Shown: positions 51,539 to 59,258, counted from the stretch's first letter. The stretch: DNA of 64,000 nucleotides from Erythrobacter sp. (GCA_002695185.1 NZOF01000106.1:7150-71149), one strand, 5' to 3'. Numbers and translations are program-made. The notes: generated from the sequence alone by a model not told the origin.

Positions 51539-52312
51539 ATGCGAGATACAGATCAGGTCGCGAGGATGCCGTTATCGGTCCGTCGCCAGGCGGTGACTGG
51601 TCTGGCTTTGGCTTTTGCCATCGTTTTCGGTTGGGCGTGCTTACACGTGTATGCCATGTTCTTTTTCGAGTTGCGCTGGGCGACCATCCCGCTCGCGCTC
51701 GCGATAGTATTGATACAATGCTGGCTTTCCGTGGGGCTGTTCATTGTCAGCCACGATGCGATGCATGGTTCACTCGTTCCCCGTGGCGGTCGGATAAATG
51801 ACATTGTCGGGGGCTTTCTCCTTTTCATCTATGCCGGTTTTTCGTGGCGACGAATGCGAGACGCGCATTTCGCCCATCATCGGGCGCCGGGAAGTGCGGA
51901 CGATCCCGATTTCAGCGCGGATCATCCTTCGCATTTCTGGCCCTGGTATGCCGAATTTTTGAAGCGCTATTTCGGTTGGCAGTCGGTGGTTTTCGTCTTC
52001 ACCGTAGTGCTTACTTACTGGCTGGCATTTGGCGTGCCGGTGGAAAAGATCGTGCTGCTCTACGGCGTTCCGGCGATCGCTTCATCAATGCAGTTGTTCT
52101 ATTTCGGCACCTTCCGTCCCCACCGACATCGTGACGATCGTTTTGCTGATCATCATAATGCGAGGTCCGACAGCTTCGGGACCATGGCGTCTCTCGCCAC
52201 CTGCTTCCATTTCGGCTATCATCACGAACATCACCTCGCACCTCATGTGCCGTGGTGGCAATTGCCGGCAGCACGCCGGTCGGCATCCAGCGACCAACAA
52301 GTGACAGCATGA
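51539..52312 (+). CDS. crtW: Beta-carotene 4,4'-ketolase
   Basis: Adds keto groups at C4 of carotenoid beta-rings. 257 residues with several membrane segments and the fatty-acid-desaturase-like His clusters: SHDAMHG, DAHFAHHRAPGS and the C-terminal GYHHEHHLAPHVPWWQLP. These bind two irons. The start ATG 51539 fits the family; the frame opens earlier inside the thioesterase gene. The crtZ start overlaps its stop as ATGA. Together they predict canthaxanthin- and astaxanthin-type pigments if crtB, crtI and crtY are elsewhere. Confidence 0.95.
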   Translation: MRDTDQVARMPLSVRRQAVTGLALAFAIVFGWACLHVYAMFFFELRWATIPLALAIVLIQCWLSVGLFIVSHDAMHGSLVPRGGRINDIVGGFLLFIYAGFSWRRMRDAHFAHHRAPGSADDPDFSADHPSHFWPWYAEFLKRYFGWQSVVFVFTVVLTYWLAFGVPVEKIVLLYGVPAIASSMQLFYFGTFRPHRHRDDRFADHHNARSDSFGTMASLATCFHFGYHHEHHLAPHVPWWQLPAARRSASSDQQVTA

Positions 52313-52809
52313 CCGTTCCAGCCATCCTTCTCACCGTTTTCCTTTCCCTTGTCGGAATGGAGATATTTGCTTGGTGGGCGCACAAATATGTCATGCATGG
52401 CTGGGGCTGGGGGTGGCACAGGGATCACCACGAACCGCACGATAACACGTTCGAGAAGAACGATCTTTATGCAGTAACCTTCGGCACGATTGTCTTCGCG
52501 ATGTTCGCCATCGGTTATGTCTGGTCGGATCTGCTTTGGTGGATAGCCTTCGGTATCACCTGCTATGGGCTCATCTATACTTTCGTCCACGACGGCCTGG
52601 TGCATCAGCGTTATTTCCGGTGGGTGCCGAAGAGCGGCTATGCCAAGCGTTTGGTTCAGGCCCACAAACTTCACCACGCGACCATCGGCAGAGAGGGTGG
52701 CGTAAGCTTCGGCTTTGTTTTTGCTCAGGAACCCGCCAAGTTGAAAGCAGAACTGCGACGTCAGCGTGAGGCAGGAGAGGCAGTGGTGCGCGAAAGCGCC
52801 GGGGCTTGA
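52309..52809 (+). CDS. crtZ: Beta-carotene 3-hydroxylase
   Basis: 166 residues, the usual CrtZ size, an integral-membrane di-iron hydroxylase of carotenoid rings. His clusters: HKYVMHG, HRDHHEPHD, HDGLVHQRY and the AHKLHHA block. The start ATG 52309 overlaps the crtW stop by four bases. Two enzymes that act on the same rings being translationally coupled supports joint synthesis of ketohydroxy carotenoids. Confidence 0.95.
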   Translation: MTVPAILLTVFLSLVGMEIFAWWAHKYVMHGWGWGWHRDHHEPHDNTFEKNDLYAVTFGTIVFAMFAIGYVWSDLLWWIAFGITCYGLIYTFVHDGLVHQRYFRWVPKSGYAKRLVQAHKLHHATIGREGGVSFGFVFAQEPAKLKAELRRQREAGEAVVRESAGA

Positions 52810-52875
52810 AGTCCACTCTCAATGGCTTCTGACGTCAGGAGCTTATCCATGAACTCTCCGGTGATGGCCCTGCGC

Positions 52876-53223
52876 TCATTCATTTCTGGTGGCGATCCAG
52901 CTTCCTGCGATTACTAAAATCGCTACAGAAATTAGATACCAGGGATGGCCAAGCGTGAAATAGGTGAAGATCGCACCGGTTGCCATAGCGCCTATGGCGA
53001 TGGTTTTCGATGACCGGCTGATCGCGCGCCGATCGCGCCAGTCCTTCACCTGCGGCCCCCAATGCGGGTGATCGAGGATCTTCTGCTCCAGTTCGGGGCT
53101 TGAACGGGCGAAGAAGTAAACCGCCAGAAGCAAGAACGGTACTGTCGGCATAATGGGCAAGATGGCCCCGATCGCGCCAAGGCCCACCGCAATATAGCCT
53201 AATATGCGGTACACATGACGCAT
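52876..53223 (-). CDS. DUF454 (YbaN-like) inner-membrane protein
   Basis: 115 residues. The family opening RILGYIAVGLGAIGAILPIMPTVPFLLLA is the first membrane segment pair, followed by FFARSSPELEQKILDHPHWGPQVKDWRDRRAIS and a C-terminal hydrophobic hairpin. Function is not established for the family. ATG 53223 is one base after the sufE stop, so the two are one transcript. The frame opens earlier, within sufE. Confidence 0.85.
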   Translation of the reverse strand: MRHVYRILGYIAVGLGAIGAILPIMPTVPFLLLAVYFFARSSPELEQKILDHPHWGPQVKDWRDRRAISRSSKTIAIGAMATGAIFTYFTLGHPWYLISVAILVIAGSWIATRNE

Positions 53224-53224
53224 C

Positions 53225-53638
53225 TTACTCTGTCGCGATGCGCGAGGCGTGTTCCTGGACCAGTGCAATCATGTTCGGAACCCCTTGGGTACGATTGCTC
53301 GAAAGCTGGTTCTTCAGGTCGAAGGGGGCGAGCGCGTGATGGATGTCCATCGCTGCAACTTCCCGAGCCGGCTTGTCTTGTACAGCGGAGATAACCAGAG
53401 CGACGATGCCTTTTGTTATGGCGGCGTTGCTGTCGGCAAGAAAGTGGAGCTCATCGACCTCGCCGGTCGGATAGACCCACACACTTGCGGAACATCCGCG
53501 TACCAGTGTGGCGTCAGTCTTGAGCGCATCCGGCATGGGATCCAGTTCGCGCCCGAGCTCGATCAGCAAGCGATAGCGTTCATCGCCTTCGAGAAATTCA
53601 TATTCTTCCTGGATATCGTCGAGACTTCTCACGGACAC
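53225..53638 (-). CDS. sufE: Cysteine desulfuration protein SufE
   Basis: 137 residues. It accepts persulfide sulfur from SufS and passes it to the Suf scaffold for Fe-S assembly. The active cysteine is in LVRGCSASVWVY; YRLLIELGRELDPMP near the start and HALAPFDLKNQLSSNRTQGVPNMIA near the end are typical. The rest of the suf operon is not nearby. It lies 127 bases past the last small psp-array gene; I saw no clear terminator in that gap. Confidence 0.93.
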   Translation of the reverse strand: MSVRSLDDIQEEYEFLEGDERYRLLIELGRELDPMPDALKTDATLVRGCSASVWVYPTGEVDELHFLADSNAAITKGIVALVISAVQDKPAREVAAMDIHHALAPFDLKNQLSSNRTQGVPNMIALVQEHASRIATE

Positions 53639-53765
53639 TCCGTCGTTCTGTTTATATCGAAAGTTCGATCTCGTGGTGCGGCGGGGCGCTAAGGGAAAAA
53701 TCCGCCAGATGCCAGTTGATCGATTTCGTTACGATACGTTCAGGACGAACGGGAAGCGGATTGGT

Positions 53766-54002
53766 TCACAGGTCGACCCCGCTGGCGATTGCTTCCAGCT
53801 TTTTAATCCGCTCCTTCAAGTCGGCCAGCTCGATCCGGGCTGCGCCAATTGTGGATCCTTCTTCCGAACGGGGAGCCGAATGGCCCTCCAGTTCGCGGCG
53901 CTTGAGCTCAAGCCATCCCTGCCACCCTCGCAGCAAAGCTGCTGCTACGATGACTAGGCCGGTAAGGCTCGCCGCTGCAATTATGATTGTCGGCTCGAAC
54001 AT
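53766..54002 (-). CDS. Small membrane/coiled-coil protein 6 of the psp array (78 aa)
   Basis: The last and shortest member. One hydrophobic segment (about residues 5-24), then a basic turn and a charged helix. The shared motif is cut short: LKERIKKLEAIASGVDL ends the protein, matching R-[VI]-x-x-LE-x-I-[VA]-[ST] of its relatives but lacking the following helix with E-I-E-x-L-R. No domain I can name. It starts 41 bases after protein 5, the only gap of that size within the array. Confidence 0.8.
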   Translation of the reverse strand: MFEPTIIIAAASLTGLVIVAAALLRGWQGWLELKRRELEGHSAPRSEEGSTIGAARIELADLKERIKKLEAIASGVDL

Positions 54003-54043
54003 TTCCCCATGTCCTCCTTGAACCAGTGTCTATCCCTACCGCT

Positions 54044-54304
54044 TCAATCGGCCTGCTTGTCGCGCAGAGCTTCGATTTCGGCGGAAATTCTTTTTGTTTC
54101 CTGGGCGCTCGGCGAATTGCCATCCGTGGCAATCCGTTCGAGCACCTTGATGCGTTCGCGTAACTCTTCGATTTCCTGCTGGGCGACATCGTCGCGGACT
54201 TCAGGACCATGATCTTGCACGTCCTCTGCCGGTCGTGCCTTGCGCATCTGGACAATTCCCCAGACCACGATGGCCACTAGAGCTACGAGTGCCCAACCGC
54301 TCAC
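54044..54304 (-). CDS. Small membrane/coiled-coil protein 5 of the psp array (86 aa)
   Basis: One N-terminal membrane segment (ALVALVAIVVWGIVQM, then MRKAR), an acidic linker and a coiled coil with the shared motif LRERIKVLERIATDGN followed by AEIEALRDKQAD. This is the closest fit to PspB in overall plan. Start GTG 54304 overlaps the stop of protein 4 as GTGA. Function unknown; a PspB-like role at the inner membrane is inferred. Confidence 0.85.
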   Translation of the reverse strand: MSGWALVALVAIVVWGIVQMRKARPAEDVQDHGPEVRDDVAQQEIEELRERIKVLERIATDGNSPSAQETKRISAEIEALRDKQAD

Positions 54305-54597
54305 GCTGTTTTCTCCTCAGCTGCGTCCAAGAGACGCAGTTCGTCTATCTGTGACGCAAGCACGTCGTTCCTTTCGGTGGCGATGCGTTCCAACACGCGA
54401 ACACGCTCCTCCATCTTGGAGTAGTCGCCCTTGGAAAAACGCAGCTGGTCGGCTTTCGCTTCCTCTTTTCGCGCTTCAAGCTCAAGCTTGCGAGCTTCAT
54501 GTTCCTGCACGCGCTGATTTACGATGTAGGCGAATGGCAGCACCATCATGATGATCGCGAGGATAAAGCCGAATATGAGAAGGAGGTCCGGATCCAT
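54301..54597 (-). CDS. Small membrane/coiled-coil protein 4 of the psp array (98 aa)
   Basis: One membrane segment (about residues 5-26, ending in YIVNQRV), then a long charged helix rich in Glu, Lys and Arg, the motif EERVRVLERIATERND, and SQIDELRLLDAAEE. The ATG overlaps the stop of protein 3 (TGATG). No named domain, no cysteines. Confidence 0.85.
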   Translation of the reverse strand: MDPDLLLIFGFILAIIMMVLPFAYIVNQRVQEHEARKLELEARKEEAKADQLRFSKGDYSKMEERVRVLERIATERNDVLASQIDELRLLDAAEEKTA

Positions 54598-54908
54598 CAG
54601 TTCGCCTCCCGCTTGGCGCGGAGAGATTCGATCTCACTGGTAAGTTGGTATCCGCTGTCCGTGACGATCCGTTCGACATTGCCGAGCCGATCCTTGAGCG
54701 AACCCAGTTCTGCGCGCAATTCGGCGTTTTCCTGCGTGAGCAGCTTGACGCGTTCGATCGCCTGATCGTTTTTGGGGTAGATTGCCTTGCCCCAGCTGTT
54801 CTCGAGCGGATAGCCATTCTTGATCCGCAACCAGGTGGTGAAGACCCAGCCGGCAACCCCAGCAATTCCGATCACCGCAACGACTTCCGATGTGATTTCG
54901 ATAGGCAT
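54597..54908 (-). CDS. Small membrane/coiled-coil protein 3 of the psp array (103 aa)
   Basis: An N-terminal hydrophobic segment (VVAVIGIAGVAGWVFTTW) then RIKNGYPLENSWGKA, closely matching protein 2 (RAKHGYSLENEWGGM), so the two are recent duplicates. The coiled coil has LKDRLGNVERIVTDSGYQL and SEIESLRAKREAN. ATG 54908 overlaps the stop of protein 2; GTG 54911 is also possible. Confidence 0.85.
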   Translation of the reverse strand: MPIEITSEVVAVIGIAGVAGWVFTTWLRIKNGYPLENSWGKAIYPKNDQAIERVKLLTQENAELRAELGSLKDRLGNVERIVTDSGYQLTSEIESLRAKREAN

Positions 54909-55243
54909 CACGACTTCTCCGATGTCCGCGCGTTCACAGGAACGCCAGTGTGAGATGAATCGTGGCGTAGCGCTTCAATCTCTTCGCTTAGCGAATAGCC
55001 ACGATCGGTAACGATCTTCTCCAGCACCACCATGCGATCCTGCATGGTGTCGAGCTTGTCGTTCAGTTCGCGGTTCTCAGCGCGCAAGCGCTTGGTTTCC
55101 GCGGTATCAGCCGGTTCGGTCATCCCGCCCCATTCGTTCTCGAGAGAATAGCCGTGCTTGGCCCTGATCCAGTTGTTGATCAGCCATCCACCGGTACTGA
55201 CGGCGATAATGGCGATGATGAAAGAGGGGTCTCCGAAATCCAT
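54908..55243 (-). CDS. Small membrane/coiled-coil protein 2 of the psp array (111 aa)
   Basis: A membrane segment at about 8-26 (FIIAIIAVSTGGWLINNW), the RAKHGYSLENEWGG element shared with protein 3, and a coiled coil with MQDRMVVLEKIVTDRGYSL and EEIEALRHD. A polar tail follows. The start overlaps the stop of protein 1 by one base. Confidence 0.86.
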   Translation of the reverse strand: MDFGDPSFIIAIIAVSTGGWLINNWIRAKHGYSLENEWGGMTEPADTAETKRLRAENRELNDKLDTMQDRMVVLEKIVTDRGYSLSEEIEALRHDSSHTGVPVNARTSEKS

Positions 55244-55551
55244 TACGCACGCTCCCCTTGCTTGACATCCAGAGGAACGGCGCTGCCCTTGTCCTCAACT
55301 TCGCGCTGATCGCGCAGGGCCTCGATCTGGGTGGCCACATCATAACCGCGGTCAGTTACGATCCGCTCGAGAACCTGCACCCGCTGCTCCAGTTCCACGA
55401 TGCGGCTGACATGCTGTGCGGTATGTTCAGCGGTTTGAGCGGCGGTCGCTTCGATACGCTTTTCTTCCAAGGCGCGCTGGTTCTTGGACCACACAATGAA
55501 CGCTACCATCAGGAAAGGCGCCAGCGGGATCAGATATGCCCAGTCAAACAC
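55243..55551 (-). CDS. Small membrane/coiled-coil protein 1 of the psp array (102 aa)
   Basis: The first of six related small proteins. A membrane segment at about 6-21 (LIPLAPFLMVAFIVWSK), then a long helix, the motif LEQRVQVLERIVTDRGYDV and TQIEALRDQREVE. It starts 25 bases after the pspC stop. Its placement in a sigma-54-driven psp operon suggests a role in envelope-stress sensing or PspA docking; this is inference. Confidence 0.86.
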   Translation of the reverse strand: MFDWAYLIPLAPFLMVAFIVWSKNQRALEEKRIEATAAQTAEHTAQHVSRIVELEQRVQVLERIVTDRGYDVATQIEALRDQREVEDKGSAVPLDVKQGERA

Positions 55552-55576
55552 GGTATTCCCCCTTTAATAAGTTGCT

Positions 55577-55954
55577 TTACCGAAGCCGTTCGATTTCGGC
55601 ATTCAGGCGTGGATTGCTGCTGACGTAAAATGTTTCCACGTCGGCCAGGCGGCGATCGACGTCCTTCATCTTCGCGCGAATTTCGCGGGCCGTGCGCTTG
55701 GGGCTCTGGCGAACACGCTGCCAATAGCGCTGCTCGTCAGGCTCCGAGTAGAGATGGGCAGGCTTCTTGTTGAGCAGGATGCCAGCCAGGAAGTAGAACG
55801 GGATCGTCGATCCGCCGGTCATGAAGGTCAGGCCGAGAAAGCCGAGCCGAACCCAGAAGGCGTCGACGCCGGTATAGTCCGCGATGCCAGAGCAGACGCC
55901 CATCAGCTTCGCATTCTGCTTGTCACGATAGAGGGTGGTGCGGGGGCTGTTCAC
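55577..55954 (-). CDS. pspC: Phage shock protein C (PspC), with an extended coiled-coil tail
   Basis: 125 residues. The PspC domain is at the N-terminus: LYRDKQNAKLMGVCSGIADYTGVDAFWVRLGF, then the membrane segment with GGSTIPFYFLAGILL. A helical tail follows with VDRRLADVETFYVSSNPRL and ends exactly at NAEIERLR, the same element as in the small array proteins. PspC and PspB recruit PspA to the inner membrane and free PspF. GTG 55954 overlaps the pspB stop as GTGA. Confidence 0.93.
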   Translation of the reverse strand: MNSPRTTLYRDKQNAKLMGVCSGIADYTGVDAFWVRLGFLGLTFMTGGSTIPFYFLAGILLNKKPAHLYSEPDEQRYWQRVRQSPKRTAREIRAKMKDVDRRLADVETFYVSSNPRLNAEIERLR

Positions 55955-56247
55955 TGGTGAACTCCTTTTTTCTCGGCGATCAGCTGCTCTAGTTCGCGCA
56001 GCTGCTGGTTATCCTGTTCGCTGTCATGGATCAGGCGGGCGGGGCGGAAGTCGGGATTGTCGGAAGCGACAAGGCGCTCAACCGTATCCATGCGCTCATC
56101 CAGCCTTTTGGCGAGGTTGTAGAGCTCTTCGAGCAAGGCCTCGTCGTCGGTCGTGATCGTGGCGGATGTCTTCCACTTGGTTATGTAGTGAAGAACGATC
56201 CACGGCAGGGCGATGAATATCGCTACGACGGCAAATACTTCTTCCAT
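55951..56247 (-). CDS. pspB: Phage shock protein B (PspB)
   Basis: 98 residues: an N-terminal membrane segment (VFAVVAIFIALPWIVLHYI), then TKWK and a coiled coil with DEALLEELYNLAKRLDERMDTVERLV, the normal PspB core. The motif continues ASDNPDF, and a charged tail ends the protein; it is longer than enterobacterial PspB (about 75). It lies three bases after pspA and overlaps pspC. Confidence 0.93.
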   Translation of the reverse strand: MEEVFAVVAIFIALPWIVLHYITKWKTSATITTDDEALLEELYNLAKRLDERMDTVERLVASDNPDFRPARLIHDSEQDNQQLRELEQLIAEKKGVHQ

Positions 56248-56250
56248 GGA

Positions 56251-56943
56251 TCAGCCCTCCTTCTCGGCGCTGTCTGTCTTGCCGAGCGCCTTCTTCATTT
56301 GTGCCAGTTCGTCATCGATCGCATCGGCGCCTTCCAGCGCGGCGATCTCGTCGGATAAGCTTGGTTTTGCCGAACCGTCCGAAATGCTCAGTGCATCCGC
56401 ACGCCCTTCGGCATAGTCGACGCGTCGCTCAAGCTGGTCGAACCGGCTCAAGGCATCGTCCACACGCTCTTCCGTCATCAGACTGCGCAGCTTCACGCGG
56501 TTTTCCGCGCTTTCCAAGCGTGCCGCGATTGCGGTCTGCCGACTGCGAGCCTCGCGCAAGCGGTTCTGCAGCTTGGTGATGTCCTGCTCGTAAGCGCGCA
56601 GCGCATCATCAAGAACTGCGATTTCCTGCTTGAGCTGGTCAGCCATATCGACTGCCTTCTTCTTCTCTACCAAAGCCGCGCGGGCGAGGTCTTCACGATC
56701 CTTCGAGAGCGCAAGCTGGGCCTTCTCGCCCCAATCGGCCTGCAGCTTGTCCAGCTTCACCGTATGGCGATGCATTTCTTTCTGGTCGGCGATGGTGCGC
56801 GCAGCGCTGGCGCGAACTTCGACAAGGGTTTCCTCCATTTCGAGGATGATCATGCGGATCATCTTCTGGGGATCATCCGCCTTATCGAGCATATCGTTGA
56901 AATTGGCCGCGATGATATCGCGGGTACGGCTGAATATTCCCAT
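56251..56943 (-). CDS. pspA: Phage shock protein A (PspA), membrane-stress effector and PspF inhibitor
   Basis: 230 residues from ATG 56943, with GGAG eight bases upstream. It has the amphipathic N-terminal helix MGIFSRTRDIIAANFND, DDPQKMIRMIILEMEETLVEVR and long coiled coils typical of the PspA/IM30 family, ending in an acidic tail. PspA binds PspF in the resting cell and oligomerises on damaged membranes. The same frame is open for 71 more codons to a GTG at 57156 that overlaps the stop of the preceding 50-residue gene; a longer PspA form is possible (see findings). Confidence 0.93.
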   Translation of the reverse strand: MGIFSRTRDIIAANFNDMLDKADDPQKMIRMIILEMEETLVEVRASAARTIADQKEMHRHTVKLDKLQADWGEKAQLALSKDREDLARAALVEKKKAVDMADQLKQEIAVLDDALRAYEQDITKLQNRLREARSRQTAIAARLESAENRVKLRSLMTEERVDDALSRFDQLERRVDYAEGRADALSISDGSAKPSLSDEIAALEGADAIDDELAQMKKALGKTDSAEKEG

Positions 56944-57152
56944 TAAAGGTGCTCCACTGGAGAAAAAGTCTGCGCCCCGATTGCGGGGTTTGTCCTGGGT
57001 CGGAGTAGGCGAACGGCGGAGCCGTTCAACTTCGCTATCGAGACGAGACAAGGTTACCCGTTCGGGGCGGGCCGAAGCGCCGTTTTGCCGAGACGCGTGC
57101 TCGGACTCTTCGGGGACGAGGCGCTCCGGCCCAAGGGGATGCTTGTGATTGG

Positions 57153-57305
57153 TCACGCTATTTCCATCTGCTGGATCGATGCCACCATCGGCATCGGGGT
57201 GGCGACTGTGATCTGCGAACTCAAAGCGACGAATGCAGTCATCATAGCCACGCTTGCAAGGGCGGCTTTGCCGAGGGTCGTGCTGAAGAACTTGCGATCG
57301 TACAT
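57153..57305 (-). CDS. Leader membrane peptide of the psp operon (50 aa)
   Basis: I read ATG 57305 to TGA 57155-57153. GGGAGG lies eight bases upstream, a good ribosome site. The peptide has a basic start (MYDRKFFS), a hydrophobic stretch from about residue 12 to 30 (KAALASVAMMTAFVALSSQ) and a tail with several Met (TPMPMV, IQQME). It could be a single-span membrane protein or an exported peptide. It is the first frame after the sigma-54 promoter. Its stop overlaps the upstream in-frame GTG of pspA as GTGA. No family recognised. Confidence 0.7.
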   Translation of the reverse strand: MYDRKFFSTTLGKAALASVAMMTAFVALSSQITVATPMPMVASIQQMEIA

Positions 57306-57345
57306 GGTGTCCTCCCTGGACGTGAATTTATGTTACCCCCTATTC

Positions 57346-57361
57346 AGCAACGACCGTGCCA
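57346..57361 (-). promoter_or_regulatory. Sigma-54 (RpoN) promoter of the psp operon
   Basis: On the minus strand the sequence is TGGCACGGTCGTTGCT, an exact match to the -24/-12 consensus TGGCACG-N4-TTGCW. The expected transcription start is near 57335, about 30 bases before the 50-residue leader gene. PspF, an enhancer-binding protein for sigma-54, is encoded divergently; its sites should lie in 57362-57461. Confidence 0.92.
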
Positions 57362-57461
57362 AAGTCGTGTAGGCGCGGAAAACCTCCAATTTTATGGCCT
57401 CGCTCCACATCGGGGTTGGTGGCTATTGCCAAGCCTTGGGGAAATTTCCTATGTCTTGGCT

Positions 57462-58487
57462 ATGGAGCGTGAAAACCAGTTCATCGGGCAGTCCGGTGCC
57501 TTTCTCGACGCAGTTGAGCGGGCGAGTAGAGCCGCGCCTATGCGCAGGCCCGTCCTCGTTATCGGTGAGAGGGGTACCGGGAAGGAGTTGATCGCCGAGC
57601 GCCTCCACCGCCTGTCCACGCGTTGGGGCGAGCCATTGGTAACGATGAATTGCGCCGCACTGCCGGAAACCCTCATCGAAGCCGAATTGTTCGGACACGA
57701 AGCTGGGGCGTTCACAGGCGCAACCAAACAGCGTGTGGGACGGTTCGAGGAGGCCGACAAGGGAACCCTCTTTCTTGACGAATTGGGCACACTTTCCATG
57801 GGCGCCCAGGAGCGTCTTTTGCGAGCTGTCGAATACGGAGAGGTTACGCGGATCGGATCTTCCCGCCCAGTCAGAGTGGACGTACGGATCGTTGCCGCCA
57901 CCAATGAAGATCTTCCGGACAAGGCGAGGCGGGGTGAATTTCGGTCCGACCTTCTCGATCGCCTCAGTTTTGAGGTAATCACTTTGCCGCCTCTGCGCGT
58001 GCGCGAAGGAGACATCGAAGTACTGGCGGATTATTTCGGCAGACGGATGGGGGCTGAACTCGGATGGGAAGCTTGGCCAGGCTTCGCCGATCATGTGGCG
58101 GAGCAGCTGGAGAAGCACCTCTGGCCCGGTAATGTGCGTGAATTGCGAAATGTAGTAGAGCGCGCGGTATATAGATGGGACGATTGGTCAAATCCAATCG
58201 GGCATGTCGTTTTCGATCCATTCGACAGCCCATGGAAGCCCGCACCGATGCCTTCGGCAGCAGCTGCTGGCAGGGATCAAGCGGCTTCGGAGGTGATCGA
58301 TGATGGACTTCAGCTGGATGAGATCGACGATCTGAAGGCTGCTGTCGATTCCCATGAAAAGGCGATTCTCGAGCATGCGCTGGGCAAGCATAGGTGGAAT
58401 CAGCGCCAGACTGCGAAGGCACTCGGATTGAGCTATGATCAGTTGCGCCATGCAATAAAGAAGCACGGCCTTACAGATTCCGACTGA
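57462..58487 (+). CDS. pspF: psp operon activator PspF (sigma-54 enhancer-binding AAA+ ATPase)
   Basis: 341 residues, starting directly with the AAA+ domain (no receiver domain), as PspF does. Walker A is GERGTGKE; the sigma-54 contact loop GAFTGA is in FGHEAGAFTGATK; Walker B is LFLDE; VRIVAATNEDL and LWPGNVRELRN follow. The C-terminal Fis-type helix-turn-helix is HRWNQRQTAKALGLSYDQLRHAIKK. ATG 57462 is the family start. It is divergent from the psp operon and is held inactive by PspA in unstressed cells. Confidence 0.95.
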   Translation: MERENQFIGQSGAFLDAVERASRAAPMRRPVLVIGERGTGKELIAERLHRLSTRWGEPLVTMNCAALPETLIEAELFGHEAGAFTGATKQRVGRFEEADKGTLFLDELGTLSMGAQERLLRAVEYGEVTRIGSSRPVRVDVRIVAATNEDLPDKARRGEFRSDLLDRLSFEVITLPPLRVREGDIEVLADYFGRRMGAELGWEAWPGFADHVAEQLEKHLWPGNVRELRNVVERAVYRWDDWSNPIGHVVFDPFDSPWKPAPMPSAAAAGRDQAASEVIDDGLQLDEIDDLKAAVDSHEKAILEHALGKHRWNQRQTAKALGLSYDQLRHAIKKHGLTDSD

Positions 58488-58700
58488 TGTTGCGAATTAT
58501 CGGCAGTAAGTGTGGTCAAAGAGTGATCGAAGGTGCTGTCGAGCGAACCATAGGCGCTTCCTGACCTTAGCCCTTGCCTTTCCGCGAACTCGCGACTATC
58601 TCCCCTTCATCCCGACATTGTCGCAACACTGTGGGGCTGGCGCCGCGAGGGGCCGGCACGATACGCTGTTGCTGCAACGTCATTCGAAGCTGGAGTGTGA

Positions 58701-59258
58701 ATGGCTGATATCGACCGCCTGAACGAAGTCATCGAACCCGAAGCGAAAGCGCTCGGCTTCGACCTTGTGCGTGTGAAGATGATGCCATCTGAAGCTGGCG
58801 ATGGTGGGCAGGCGCTCCAGATAATGGCTGAAGATCCGGCAACCGGACAGCTTGTGATTGAACAATGTGCCGCTCTTTCTCGCCGGGTGTCCGACAAACT
58901 CGACGAACTGGAAGAGCAGGGTGATGTGCTCGTACCGGGCACCTATCATTTGGAAGTGTCGAGCCCCGGCATTGATCGCCCCCTTACGCGGGCAAAGGAT
59001 TTTGCCAACTGGGCTGGGCATGAAGCCAAGATTTCCCTGACCGAGAAAGTTCACGGTCAGCGCACTCTGAAAGGCGATCTCAAAGGTATCGATGGCGACA
59101 TGGTCACGATCGAGGATCACAAGGCGGGAGAAGTTTCCTTCCCCCGCAATCTTATACATTCGGCAAAGCTCGTCTTGACCGACGCGCTGATCGCCGCCAC
59201 CCAGCCGCTCGACACGAGCGGTGCCGACGACATCGAAGAAGAAAAGGCAGACGACTGA
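58701..59258 (+). CDS. rimP: Ribosome maturation factor RimP
   Basis: 185 residues. It has EAKALGFDLVRVKMM, a variable loop, CAALSRRVSDKLDE and YHLEVSSPGIDRPLTRAKDFANWAG, the strongest family block, then a C-terminal SH3-like domain. It assists 30S assembly. A tRNA-Met often precedes rimP in other bacteria, but none is visible in 58488-58700, which holds no gene I can support. The stop overlaps nusA (TGATG). Confidence 0.95.
   Translation: MADIDRLNEVIEPEAKALGFDLVRVKMMPSEAGDGGQALQIMAEDPATGQLVIEQCAALSRRVSDKLDELEEQGDVLVPGTYHLEVSSPGIDRPLTRAKDFANWAGHEAKISLTEKVHGQRTLKGDLKGIDGDMVTIEDHKAGEVSFPRNLIHSAKLVLTDALIAATQPLDTSGADDIEEEKADD

Noticed and set aside
58488..58700. tRNA gene before rimP
   Set aside because: No cloverleaf arms or T-loop sequence are visible in this gap.
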